From positions 124,001 to 188,000 of the forward strand of contig NZ_LIVZ01000008.1 of the NCBI RefSeq assembly GCF_001905845.1: 64,000 nt of DNA, read 5' to 3'. Position numbers and translations under genes: made by a program. The notes below the pieces were generated by a model. The model was not told where the DNA came from. It worked only from the letters and a program-made list of their open reading frames with translations, and made no database searches. Source of the stretch: Streptomyces sp. TSRI0107. GTDB lineage: Bacteria > Actinomycetota > Actinomycetes > Streptomycetales > Streptomycetaceae. Shown here in pieces: positions 19,046-28,208 of this stretch (position 1 is its first letter; each line of letters opens with the position of its first letter).

Positions 19046-19207
19046 GCTGCCTCCAGACGCGAGCACGTTGTACGCCAGGAGGTACGCAAACGCCGGGCGG
19101 ATCGATCAGCGCGCCGGGAAATTCCTCACCCGGGCGGTGTGGGCTGCGCCACACCACCTGTTTCGGCCGACTGGCCCAACAGAACCGCACAGACAACGAC
19201 GGCGTCA

Positions 19208-19236
19208 TTGCTTCGATTGTGTTGGAGTTCTAGTGT
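19208..19236 (+). promoter_or_regulatory. Probable promoter of the beta-galactosidase gene
   Basis: TTGCTT at 19208-19213 and TAGTGT at 19231-19236 are separated by 17 bp. Transcription would start near 19243, leaving a ~59-nt leader with GAGGAAGG 8 nt before the ATG. Spacing and hexamers fit a housekeeping-sigma promoter. Confidence 0.5.
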
Positions 19237-19301
19237 GACCGAGCCTCAGAAGTCCCCAGGGGCCCATGAGTTGAGGGGTTCACCCGAGGAAGGTCACGGT
19301 C

Positions 19302-22300
19302 ATGCCGCACCCGCACGTGCCTCATGTCTCACACCCCGAACCGTCCGCCGGACGCCCGGTCGTCAGCCGCCGCCGGCTGCTCGAGGGCGGAGCCGCCGTC
19401 CTCGGCGCACTCGCCCTGTCCGCACCGCCCGGCACGGCCCGCGCCGCCGGACCCGCCGCCGCGCCGGACGGGACCCCGGAGTGGAACGGCCGTATCGACG
19501 TCTTCAGCGTCGGCACCGAACCGCCGCACACCACGCTGATGCCGTACGCGGACGTCGACCAGGCGCTGGCCGCCGACCGCACCCGCTCGCCGTGGCGGAT
19601 CGGCCTCGACGGCACCTGGAAGTTCGCCTACGCCGAACGCCCCGACGACCGCGATCCCGACTTCCACCGCACGGACCTCGACGACCGCGACTGGGACGCG
19701 ATCCCCGTCCCGTCCGTCTGGCAGCTGCACGGCTACGACCGCCCGATCTACCTCAACATCACCTACCCCTACTGGGGACCCAACGGCCTGGGCGAGGAGC
19801 CCCAGCCGCCCGCCGCGCCGACCCGCCACAACCCCGTCGGCCAGTACCGCCGCACCTTCACCGTCCCGCGGTCCTGGTCCGGCCGTCGCACCGTGCTGCA
19901 CTTCGAGGGGGTGAAGTCCGCCCACTACGTGTGGATCAACGGCAGGCTGGCCGGCTACGACGAGGACTCCTACACGCCGTCCGAGTACGACATCACCCCG
20001 TACCTGCGTGAGGGCACCAACCAGATCGCGGTGGAGGTCTACCGCTACTCCGACGGCGACTGGCTGGAGGACCAGGACATGATCCGGCTGAGCGGCATCT
20101 TCCGCTCGGTCTACCTGTACTCCACGCCGGCCGTGCACCTGCGGGACTTCAAGCTGGACACCCCGCTCGCCGACGACTACACGGCTGCCGAGCTGAAGGT
20201 GACGGCACACGTCCGCTCATCGGATGAGGTATCCGGTGGACTGTATACCGTCGACATCATGCTGTACGACGCCGACGGTCGACCCGTCTGGCGCCGCCCG
20301 CTCCAACGGTCCGTCGACGTCCCCGCCGGCGAGGAAGCCACCGTGGACGCCACGCAGCGGATCCCCGAGCCCCGGCTCTGGTCGGCCGAGCAGCCGTACC
20401 TCTACACCGCCGTCCTCCGCCTCCGCGACCCGGCCGGCAAGGTCGTCGAGACCCTGTCGCACCGCGTCGGCCTGCGCGAGTTCGCGCTCAAGGACGGCCT
20501 GATGCGCATCAACGGCAAGCCCGTCACCTTCCGCGGCACCAACCGGCACGAGATGCACCCCGACCGCGGCACCGCGCTCACCCGCGCGGACATGGTCCGG
20601 GACATCGAGCTGATCAAACGCCTCAACATCAACAGCGTCCGCACCTCGCACTACCCCAACAACCCGCTCTGGTACGAACTCGCCGACGAGTACGGCCTGT
20701 ACCTCGTCGACGAGACCAATCTGGAGACCCACGGCATCCGCGGCGAGTACCCCGGCGACCACCCCGAATGGACCAAGGCGTGCGTCGCCCGCGCCCAGAA
20801 CATGGTCCACCGCGACAAGAACCACGCCTCGGTCGTCATCTGGTCGCTCGGCAACGAGGCCGGCGGCGGCAGCACCTTCACCGCCATGCACGACTGGATC
20901 CGCTCCTACGACCCCACCCGCGTCATCCAGTACGAGGGCGACGACCGCCCGGGCGTCAGCGACATCCGCTCCGAGATGTACGACACCCCCCAGCGCGTCG
21001 AGACCCGCGCGAAGGACACCGCCGACACCCGGCCCTACGTCATGATCGAGTACTCCCACTCGATGGGGAACTCCACCGGCAACTTCAAGAAGTACTGGGA
21101 CCTCGTCCGCCGCCACGACGTCCTCCAGGGCGGCTGGATCTGGGACTTCGTCGACCAGTCCCTCACCTGGCCCACCCCGCCGCGCATCCTGCTCACCGAG
21201 ACCGGCCCCGCCCGCCTGAAAGGCGAGATCCTCGCCCCCGGCGGCACCTTCGACCGGGCGCGAGGCCTGTCCGGCGGCACCGTCTTCGCCCGCGACCCCC
21301 GCCTGGACCTCACCGGCTCCCTGACCCTGGAGGCATGGATCACCCCCAAGGTGACGGGCTACCACCAGCCGATCATCGCCAAGGGCGACACCCAGTACGC
21401 CCTGAAGCAGACCAACCGGAACCTGGAGTTCTTCATCCACGGCGACGGCCAGTGGATCACCGCGACCTGGCCGCTGCCCGCCGACTGGACCGGCACCGAA
21501 CACCACGTCGCGGGCGTCTACGACGCCGACGCCGGCACCCTCACCCTCTTCGTGGACGGCCAGGTCAGAGCCACCCGCACCACCACCCGGCGGCCCGGCG
21601 TCAACACCGCGCCCCTCGCCCTCGCCACCGACGCCGACAACTGGACCCGCGAGTTCAGCGGCACCGTCCGCCGCGCCCGCGTCTACGCCCGCGCCCTCAC
21701 CGCCGCCGAACTCGCCGCCGACGGCCGCGGCCCCGGCGACGACGGCGTGCGGTTCTGGTTCGACGCCGCCACCGTCGGTCACACCGAGAGGAAACCCCGC
21801 GAGAAGACCTTCTACGCCTTCGGCGGCGACTGGGGCGACAACCCCAACGACGGCGCCTTCGTCGCCGACGGCATCGTCACCGCCGACCGCGGCCACACCG
21901 GCAAGGCCGCCGAGGTCAGACGGATCCACCAGACCATCGACGTCACCCCCGCCGACGGCGGCCCCGGCGCCGTCACCCTCACCAACGAGAACCTGTTCAC
22001 CGGCCTGCGCGCCTACGACGGGCACTGGGCCCTGGTCGCCGACGGCAGCACGGTCCAGCGCGGCCGCCTGACCCGCGCCCAGCTCGACGTACCGCCCCTG
22101 TCCTCCAAGAGCGTCACCCTCCCCGTACGGCTGCCCGACGACCCGCCGCCCGGCACCGAGTACTTCCTGGAACTGTCCTTCACCACCCGGGAGCCCACCC
22201 CCTGGGCCGACTCCGGCTTCGAGGTGGCCCGCACGCAGATCCCCCTCGACGCGGGCGCCCCGGCGGTCACACCGGTACCGCTCGACCGCGTGCCCGCGCT

Positions 22301-23213
22301 CCGCCACACCGAGACCGGCGAGCGGATCACCGTCACCAGCGACGACTTCACCGTCACCGTCGACAAACGCAGCGGCCTCATCACCTCGTACGAGGCGCAC
22401 GGCCGGCCCCTGATCGTCTCCGGCCCCGCACCCAACTTCTGGCGCGCCCCCACCGACAACGACAAGGGCAACGGCCAGCACACCCGCAACCAGACCTGGC
22501 GCGACGCCGGGGCCCGCCGCACGGTGACCGGCGTCCGGGTGCGCGCCCTGCGCGACCGGGCCGTCGAGATCACCGTCACCGGCACCCTGCCGACCACCGT
22601 CGAATCGGCGTACGGCACCACCTACACCGTCTTCGGCAACGGCGAGATCAAGGTCGACCACACCCTGCACCCGGGCGCCGCGAACCTGCCGTACCTCCCC
22701 GAGGTCGGCAGCCTGCTGTTCCTGCCCGCGCGGCTGGAACGGCTGCGCTACTACGGGCGCGGCCCCGAGGAGAACCACTGGGACCGCAACAACGGCACCG
22801 ACGTCGGCGTGTACTCCGGGACCGTCTCCGGACAGTGGACGCCGTACATCCGCCCGCAGGAGAACGGCAACAAGACCGACGTCCGCTGGATCGCGCTCAC
22901 CGACCGCGACGGCACCGGACTGCTGGTCACCGGGGACTCCCTCCTCGAGGTCAACGCCTCCCACTTCACCCCCGAGGACCTGTCGCTGGGCGTGCGCCAC
23001 GACTACCAGCTCACCCCGCGCGAGGAGGTCGTCCTGCGGGTGAACCACCGCCAGATGGGCGTCGGCGGCGACAACAGCTGGGGCGCCCACACCCACGACG
23101 AGTACAAGCTGTTCGCCGACCGCGACTACGCCTACACCTACCGGCTGCGCCCCCTCACCGGCCTCGACCAGGCCATGGCGGCCTCCCGCAGGCCCACCGC
23201 CACGGAGGCCTAG
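19302..23213 (+). CDS. Tat-exported GH2 beta-galactosidase with LamG-like insertion
   Basis: 1303 aa (E. coli LacZ is 1023). Tat signal SRRRLLEGG at ~22-30, then a hydrophobic stretch. Sugar-binding domain ~90-250 (PSVWQLHGYDRPIYLN), Ig-like domain ~255-360, TIM barrel from ~365 (FRGTNRHEMHPDRG). Acid/base Glu519 lies in GNEAGG and nucleophile Glu583 in IEYSHSMGNS. Between WIWDFVDQSL and FGGDWGDNPNDG sits a ~190-residue insertion (~633-826) that looks like a LamG/concanavalin domain (LTLEAWITPKV, HHVAGVYDADAGTLTLFVDG). The Bgal small domain (~1013-1290) has APNFWRAPTDND. It acts outside the cell on beta-galactosides. The TAG stop is inside element B. Confidence 0.92.
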   Translation: MPHPHVPHVSHPEPSAGRPVVSRRRLLEGGAAVLGALALSAPPGTARAAGPAAAPDGTPEWNGRIDVFSVGTEPPHTTLMPYADVDQALAADRTRSPWRIGLDGTWKFAYAERPDDRDPDFHRTDLDDRDWDAIPVPSVWQLHGYDRPIYLNITYPYWGPNGLGEEPQPPAAPTRHNPVGQYRRTFTVPRSWSGRRTVLHFEGVKSAHYVWINGRLAGYDEDSYTPSEYDITPYLREGTNQIAVEVYRYSDGDWLEDQDMIRLSGIFRSVYLYSTPAVHLRDFKLDTPLADDYTAAELKVTAHVRSSDEVSGGLYTVDIMLYDADGRPVWRRPLQRSVDVPAGEEATVDATQRIPEPRLWSAEQPYLYTAVLRLRDPAGKVVETLSHRVGLREFALKDGLMRINGKPVTFRGTNRHEMHPDRGTALTRADMVRDIELIKRLNINSVRTSHYPNNPLWYELADEYGLYLVDETNLETHGIRGEYPGDHPEWTKACVARAQNMVHRDKNHASVVIWSLGNEAGGGSTFTAMHDWIRSYDPTRVIQYEGDDRPGVSDIRSEMYDTPQRVETRAKDTADTRPYVMIEYSHSMGNSTGNFKKYWDLVRRHDVLQGGWIWDFVDQSLTWPTPPRILLTETGPARLKGEILAPGGTFDRARGLSGGTVFARDPRLDLTGSLTLEAWITPKVTGYHQPIIAKGDTQYALKQTNRNLEFFIHGDGQWITATWPLPADWTGTEHHVAGVYDADAGTLTLFVDGQVRATRTTTRRPGVNTAPLALATDADNWTREFSGTVRRARVYARALTAAELAADGRGPGDDGVRFWFDAATVGHTERKPREKTFYAFGGDWGDNPNDGAFVADGIVTADRGHTGKAAEVRRIHQTIDVTPADGGPGAVTLTNENLFTGLRAYDGHWALVADGSTVQRGRLTRAQLDVPPLSSKSVTLPVRLPDDPPPGTEYFLELSFTTREPTPWADSGFEVARTQIPLDAGAPAVTPVPLDRVPALRHTETGERITVTSDDFTVTVDKRSGLITSYEAHGRPLIVSGPAPNFWRAPTDNDKGNGQHTRNQTWRDAGARRTVTGVRVRALRDRAVEITVTGTLPTTVESAYGTTYTVFGNGEIKVDHTLHPGAANLPYLPEVGSLLFLPARLERLRYYGRGPEENHWDRNNGTDVGVYSGTVSGQWTPYIRPQENGNKTDVRWIALTDRDGTGLLVTGDSLLEVNASHFTPEDLSLGVRHDYQLTPREEVVLRVNHRQMGVGGDNSWGAHTHDEYKLFADRDYAYTYRLRPLTGLDQAMAASRRPTATEA

Positions 23214-23375
23214 GGGGCGTCTCGTCGATCATGCCGGGCTCGCGGCGCCTGGCACCGCGCCTCGCCGCGTTGTCGTCGGTCCCCGATGCGCCGCATCGGC
23301 TCCCTCCTCCGCCTTGCGATGCACGGCACCAGACGCCGCTCCCTGATCCGGCCTGATCGACGAGACACCCCCTAG
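23210..23375. mobile_element. Element B: 166-bp CTAG-bounded MITE-like inverted repeat
   Basis: It begins CTAGGGGGCGTCTCGTCG and ends with the near-reverse complement CGACGAGACACCCCCTAG. The interior shares words with element C (CGCGTTGTCGTC, CTCCTCCGCCTTGC), so it is a diverged relative with different tips. No reading frame is plausible. The left CTAG contains the beta-galactosidase stop codon. Its long palindrome may also terminate transcription between the convergent genes. Confidence 0.72.
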
Positions 23376-23393
23376 GCCGCCGGATCCGGGTCC

Positions 23394-24521
23394 TCACCGA
23401 TCCGGTTCCTCCCCCGACGGCACCGCCTCGAAGGTGCCGTCGGGGCCGGGCACCACCGCGGTGCCCACCGCGAAGGCGTCGAGCGTCGCCCGCAGCCAGG
23501 CGCGGTCACGCCCGTCCGGGTGCTCCAGCCGCATCCGCCGCGCCCGCAGCGGCACCAGCCGCAGCCCGCGCAGCCGCCCCGTCCCCGCCTCCACCGCGGC
23601 CAGGAACACCAGCCGCAGATCGTCGCGGTACTCCTCGTAGCCGGAGATGCCCTCGTAGTCGTCGACGAAGTCCCCGCAGCCGTACAGCACCAGCCGCTTC
23701 CGGTACACCTCGATCCGGCGGGGATGGTGCGAGGAGTGACCGTGCACCACGTCGACCCCGCCGTCGACCAGGTCGTGCGCGAAACGGACCTGGTCCCGCG
23801 GGATGAGATGGCCCCAGTTCGAACCCCAGTGCACCGAGACGACCACCACGTCACCGGGCCGCCGGACCCGCCCCACCCGGCGCAGCACCGCCTCGGCCAC
23901 CGCCGGCGACGGGGAAGGGGCGAAGGCCACCCCCGACTGCCGCTCCGTCGCCGCCCAGCTCGGCGGCACCCCGCTGGACGTCATGGCGAGCCCGAACACC
24001 AGCACCCGCACGCCGCCGGACCCCACCGGCACCACCGCGGGCGCGTACGCCGACGCCGCGTCCCGGCCCGCGCCCGCCGTCCGCAGCCCCGCGCCGGCCA
24101 GCACCTCCAGCGTCTCCGCCAGCCCGCGCCGGCCGAAGTCCAGGACGTGGTTGTTGGCCAGCACGCACACGTCCGGACGGGCCACCGTCAGCGCCGGCAG
24201 GTTCGCCGGATGCATCCGGTAGTGCACCGCCTTGCCCGGCGCGAACGTGCCGTCCGCCGTCACCGCCGTCTCCAGGTTCACGATCCGCACGTCCGGCGCG
24301 GCCTCCGCGAGCACCCGCAGCGCCTCCCCCCACGGCCACCCCGGATCCACCGGCGCCGGCACCGGCCCGTTCACCGCCTCCGCCAGCGCCACATAGCCGC
24401 GGGCATCGCGTACGTACTCCTCCCGCAGCCCCGGATCCCCCGGGTGCGGCAGGATCTGGTCGACGCCCCGCCCGAGCATCACATCCCCGCACAGGAACAG
24501 CGTCACGACACCGCCGCCCAT
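23394..24521 (-). CDS. CapA-type (poly-gamma-glutamate synthesis family) metallophosphatase-fold protein
   Basis: 375 aa. Motifs of the CapA/PgsA fold are visible: LFLCGDVMLGRGVDQ, VNLETAVT, LANNHVLDFG, VVVSVHWGSNWGH and GHSSHHPRRIEVYRKRLVLYGCGDFVDDY. Members have a calcineurin-like metallophosphoesterase fold and are linked to poly-gamma-glutamate or capsule formation, though stand-alone copies in Streptomyces are uncharacterised. There is no signal peptide or membrane segment, unlike classic CapA. The ATG at 24521 sits 2 nt after GGTGGAG; GTG 24506 is an alternative. No capB/capC neighbours are present, so a polymer role is doubtful. Confidence 0.83.
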   Translation of the reverse strand: MGGGVVTLFLCGDVMLGRGVDQILPHPGDPGLREEYVRDARGYVALAEAVNGPVPAPVDPGWPWGEALRVLAEAAPDVRIVNLETAVTADGTFAPGKAVHYRMHPANLPALTVARPDVCVLANNHVLDFGRRGLAETLEVLAGAGLRTAGAGRDAASAYAPAVVPVGSGGVRVLVFGLAMTSSGVPPSWAATERQSGVAFAPSPSPAVAEAVLRRVGRVRRPGDVVVVSVHWGSNWGHLIPRDQVRFAHDLVDGGVDVVHGHSSHHPRRIEVYRKRLVLYGCGDFVDDYEGISGYEEYRDDLRLVFLAAVEAGTGRLRGLRLVPLRARRMRLEHPDGRDRAWLRATLDAFAVGTAVVPGPDGTFEAVPSGEEPDR

Positions 24522-24623
24522 GACTCCACCGTAGGGCCGCCCCGCCACGTGTGGCTCGCGTCCGCGGGGAAACCCGGGGCCGAGAGGACGTAACGAGAGG
24601 GCGACCGGACGGGGGCGGGGCAC

Positions 24624-25271
24624 ATGACCACGCGTTTCCACAACCGCACACACGCCGGCCAGGAACTGGCCGAACACCTGCGCATCCTTCAGGAGAAGGG
24701 ACTCCTCCCGCATCCTGTCGTCCTCGCCCTGCCCCGCGGCGGCGTCACGGTGGCCCAGGAGGTCGCCCGGGCCCTCGGCGCACCGCTCGACGTGCTGGTC
24801 GTACGCAAGATCGGGGCGCCCTTCCACGAGGAGTTCGGGGTCGGCGCCATCGCCGGCGACGAACCCCCGCTGTTCGACCAGCGGTCCCTGGACCAGACCG
24901 GGCTCACCGAGGAGGACCTCGCCCCCGTGGTCGCCCGGGAACGCGCCGAGCTGCGCCGCCGCGAGGAACGCTACCGGCAGGGCCGGCCCGCCCCCGAACT
25001 GGCCGGCTGCACCGCCATCCTCGTCGACGACGGACTCGCCACCGGCGCCACCGCCCGGGCCGCCGTGCACGCCGTGCGCGGAGCGCAGCCGGAGCGGATC
25101 GTCGTGGCCGCGCCGGTGTGCTCCGCGGAGGCGGCCGAACTGCTGCGCGGCGACGCCGACGACGTGGTGTGCCTGCTGAGGCCCAGCCCCTTCCACGCGG
25201 TCGGCCTCTGGTACGAGGACTTCGACCAGCTCACCGACGACGACGTCCTGAAAGCACTGCACGGCGGCTAG
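24624..25271 (+). CDS. Phosphoribosyltransferase-domain protein
   Basis: 215 aa, preceded by a G-rich ribosome-binding stretch. The PRPP loop ILVDDGLATGATARAA (from ~133) is the type I phosphoribosyltransferase signature, and LALPRGGVTVAQEVARAL forms the preceding hood region. Streptomyces encode many such stand-alone proteins, often with universal-stress or CBS proteins in redox/dormancy regulons; the base substrate is unknown. The next gene (CBS) follows after 10 nt with AGGAGG, so the two are an operon. Confidence 0.85.
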   Translation: MTTRFHNRTHAGQELAEHLRILQEKGLLPHPVVLALPRGGVTVAQEVARALGAPLDVLVVRKIGAPFHEEFGVGAIAGDEPPLFDQRSLDQTGLTEEDLAPVVARERAELRRREERYRQGRPAPELAGCTAILVDDGLATGATARAAVHAVRGAQPERIVVAAPVCSAEAAELLRGDADDVVCLLRPSPFHAVGLWYEDFDQLTDDDVLKALHGG

Positions 25272-25281
25272 GAGGCACCCC

Positions 25282-25707
25282 ATGACCAGGTACGTACGTG
25301 ACGTGATGTCGCCCGGCGCGGCAGCCGTCGAACCGATGACGACGCTCACCGAGGCCGCCGTGGTGATGCGCGAGCAGAACATCGGCGACGTCCTCGTGGC
25401 GTACGACTGCGACCTGTTCGGCGTCCTCACCGACCGGGACATCACCGTCCGGGCCGTCGCCGAGGGCCGCGACCCCAAGGTCACCACCGTCGGCTCGCTG
25501 TGCACCCGGCCGCCCGTGGTGACCCTCGCCCCCGAGGACACCACCGACCACGCCGTCGAGCTGATGCGCCGGTACGCGGTACGCCGGCTGCCCGTCGTCG
25601 AACACGGCGGCTGCCCCATCGGCATGATCAGCCTCGGCGATCTCGCCACCACCGAGGACCCGCACTCCGCGCTCGCCGACATCAGCCGGGCCGACCCGAG
25701 CCGCTGA
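25282..25707 (+). CDS. Tandem CBS-domain protein
   Basis: 141 aa, ATG preceded by AGGAGGC. It consists of two CBS modules only: YVRDVMSPGAAAVEP...IGDVLVAYDCDLFGVLTDRDITVRAVAEG and VTLAPEDTTDHAVELMRRYAVRRLPVVEHGGCPIGMISLGDLA. CBS pairs bind adenosine nucleotides and act as energy sensors. It is co-transcribed with the phosphoribosyltransferase gene and followed by the dihydrolipoyl dehydrogenase gene after 86 nt. Partner unknown. Confidence 0.87.
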   Translation: MTRYVRDVMSPGAAAVEPMTTLTEAAVVMREQNIGDVLVAYDCDLFGVLTDRDITVRAVAEGRDPKVTTVGSLCTRPPVVTLAPEDTTDHAVELMRRYAVRRLPVVEHGGCPIGMISLGDLATTEDPHSALADISRADPSR

Positions 25708-25793
25708 CCGCGCGGCGGCCGGTGGCGGGCAGCGGTGCGGGACGGAACAATCCGACTGGAACCGCTCGCACCGCACCGAAAGGGACCTTGCGC

Positions 25794-27206
<1,413 letters not shown>

Positions 27207-27310
27207 CGCCGGCCGGGTCCTCGTCGCGGGCGGACACGGTCCTCGCCCACGCCCTGCCGCATCTCACCGGGGGGCGTCGCGTATCCGGGGGACACCGAAA
27301 GGAAGCCCGC

Positions 27311-27796
27311 ATGAGTCAGGAGAACCCGCCGCAGGGCGAGATCGGCACCGCCTGGACCGCCGAACGGCGTCGGCGCCCTGCCGGGAGCCCGGCCCCGCAC
27401 GAGGACGACGACGGCTGGGCCTCCGGCGGCGCCGTCCTCGCCGGGGTGCTGCTGGGGTGCACCGGAGTTCTCGCCGCGCTCCAGGGCATCGCCGCGATCG
27501 CCCAGGACGACGTCTACGGCCGGATCGGCGCCTACCTCTACGGACTCGACCTCACCGGCTGGGGCTGGATCCATCTGATCCTGGGCGCCCTCGTCGCCGC
27601 CACCGGCTGCGGGGTGCTCATGGGCGCGGCCTGGGCCCGCCTCGCCGGCATCGTCCTCACGGCGGTCGGCCTGGTGGCGCAGTTCCTCTTCCTGCCGTAC
27701 GCGCCCCTGTGGTCGCTCGTCCTGATGGTGATCGACGTGTTCGTCCTCTGGGCACTGGCGTCCCGGACGGCGGCGCCTACTCCGCGGCGTCGCTGA
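27311..27796 (+). CDS. Small four-helix membrane protein (DUF7144-like)
   Basis: 161 aa, ATG after AAAGGAAG. A hydrophilic N terminus (~40 residues, Arg/Glu/Asp-rich) is followed by four membrane segments: GGAVLAGVLLGCTGVLAAL, LTGWGWIHLILGALVAATGCG, LAGIVLTAVGLVAQFLFLPY and SLVLMVIDVFVLWALA. The WGWIHLILG and FLPYAPLWSL patterns recur in actinobacterial DUF7144 proteins, whose function is unknown. Its 3' end overlaps the end of the convergent ArsR gene by 20 nt. Confidence 0.75.
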   Translation: MSQENPPQGEIGTAWTAERRRRPAGSPAPHEDDDGWASGGAVLAGVLLGCTGVLAALQGIAAIAQDDVYGRIGAYLYGLDLTGWGWIHLILGALVAATGCGVLMGAAWARLAGIVLTAVGLVAQFLFLPYAPLWSLVLMVIDVFVLWALASRTAAPTPRRR

Positions 27797-28139
27797 TCCC
27801 CAGCCGCAGATGCTCCACGTGGTACACGGCCTGGTCGAGGAGCTCGGCGACATGGTGGTCGTGCAGCGCGTACACCACCGACCGGCCCCGGCGCTCGCCC
27901 ACGACCAGGCCCAGATTGCGCAGCAGCCGCAGCTGGTGCGAGCACGCCGACTGCTCCATGCCGACCTCGGCGGCCAACTCGGTCGCCGGCAGTGGCCCTT
28001 CGCGCAACCGGGCGAGGATCAGCAGCCGGGAGGGGGTGGACAGGGCCTGGAGCGTGGTGGCCACCTTCGCGACGTTGTCCGCGTCGATACGGACGCGCTC
28101 GGGGGCGTTCTGCGCGGTGGTGACGGCTCCATGACCCAT
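27777..28139 (-). CDS. ArsR/SmtB-family metal-sensing repressor (NmtR-like)
   Basis: 120 aa. Winged helix: LQALSTPSRLLILARLREGPLPATELAAEVGMEQSACSHQLRLLR. The C-terminal helix has Asp-x-His-x10-His-x2-His within LHDHHVAELLDQAVYHVEHL, matching the alpha-5 metal site of SmtB/NmtR-type sensors of Zn, Co or Ni. ATG 28139 lies 7 nt after a -10-like TAAGAT, favouring a leaderless start; ATGs at 28148 and 28172 are alternatives, but 28172 falls inside the operator. It is divergent from the metal ATPase gene and almost certainly represses it. Confidence 0.88.
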   Translation of the reverse strand: MGHGAVTTAQNAPERVRIDADNVAKVATTLQALSTPSRLLILARLREGPLPATELAAEVGMEQSACSHQLRLLRNLGLVVGERRGRSVVYALHDHHVAELLDQAVYHVEHLRLGISDAAE

Positions 28140-28146
28140 GGCGGAC

Positions 28147-28201
28147 ATCTTACCGACCGCATATGAACGCATGAACGAGTCTTCATGTGTTCCTGTATGG
28201 T
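28147..28201. promoter_or_regulatory. Divergent arsR/ATPase promoter with CATGAA-N6-TTCATG operator
   Basis: The dyad spans 28170-28187. On the minus strand TAAGAT (28152-28147) and on the plus strand TATGGT (28196-28201) are -10-like boxes, each 7 nt from a start codon (ATG 28139 and GTG 28209). The dyad overlaps both -35 positions. Dyads with TGAA/TTCA arms are typical ArsR/SmtB operators, so one repressor dimer could shut both promoters and release them on metal binding. Confidence 0.6.
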
Positions 28202-28208
28202 GTGCCGC

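Noticed and set aside
20217..23096. 959-codon minus-strand frame inside the beta-galactosidase gene
   Set aside because: Val/Gly/Ala-rich antisense artefact; the plus strand carries complete GH2 motifs.
28185..28208. Cys-rich N-terminal extension (CSCMVC) of the metal ATPase as a metal-binding site
   Set aside because: The upstream ATG lies in the repressor dyad, and a -10-like box lies between it and GTG 28209, so the extension is probably not translated.
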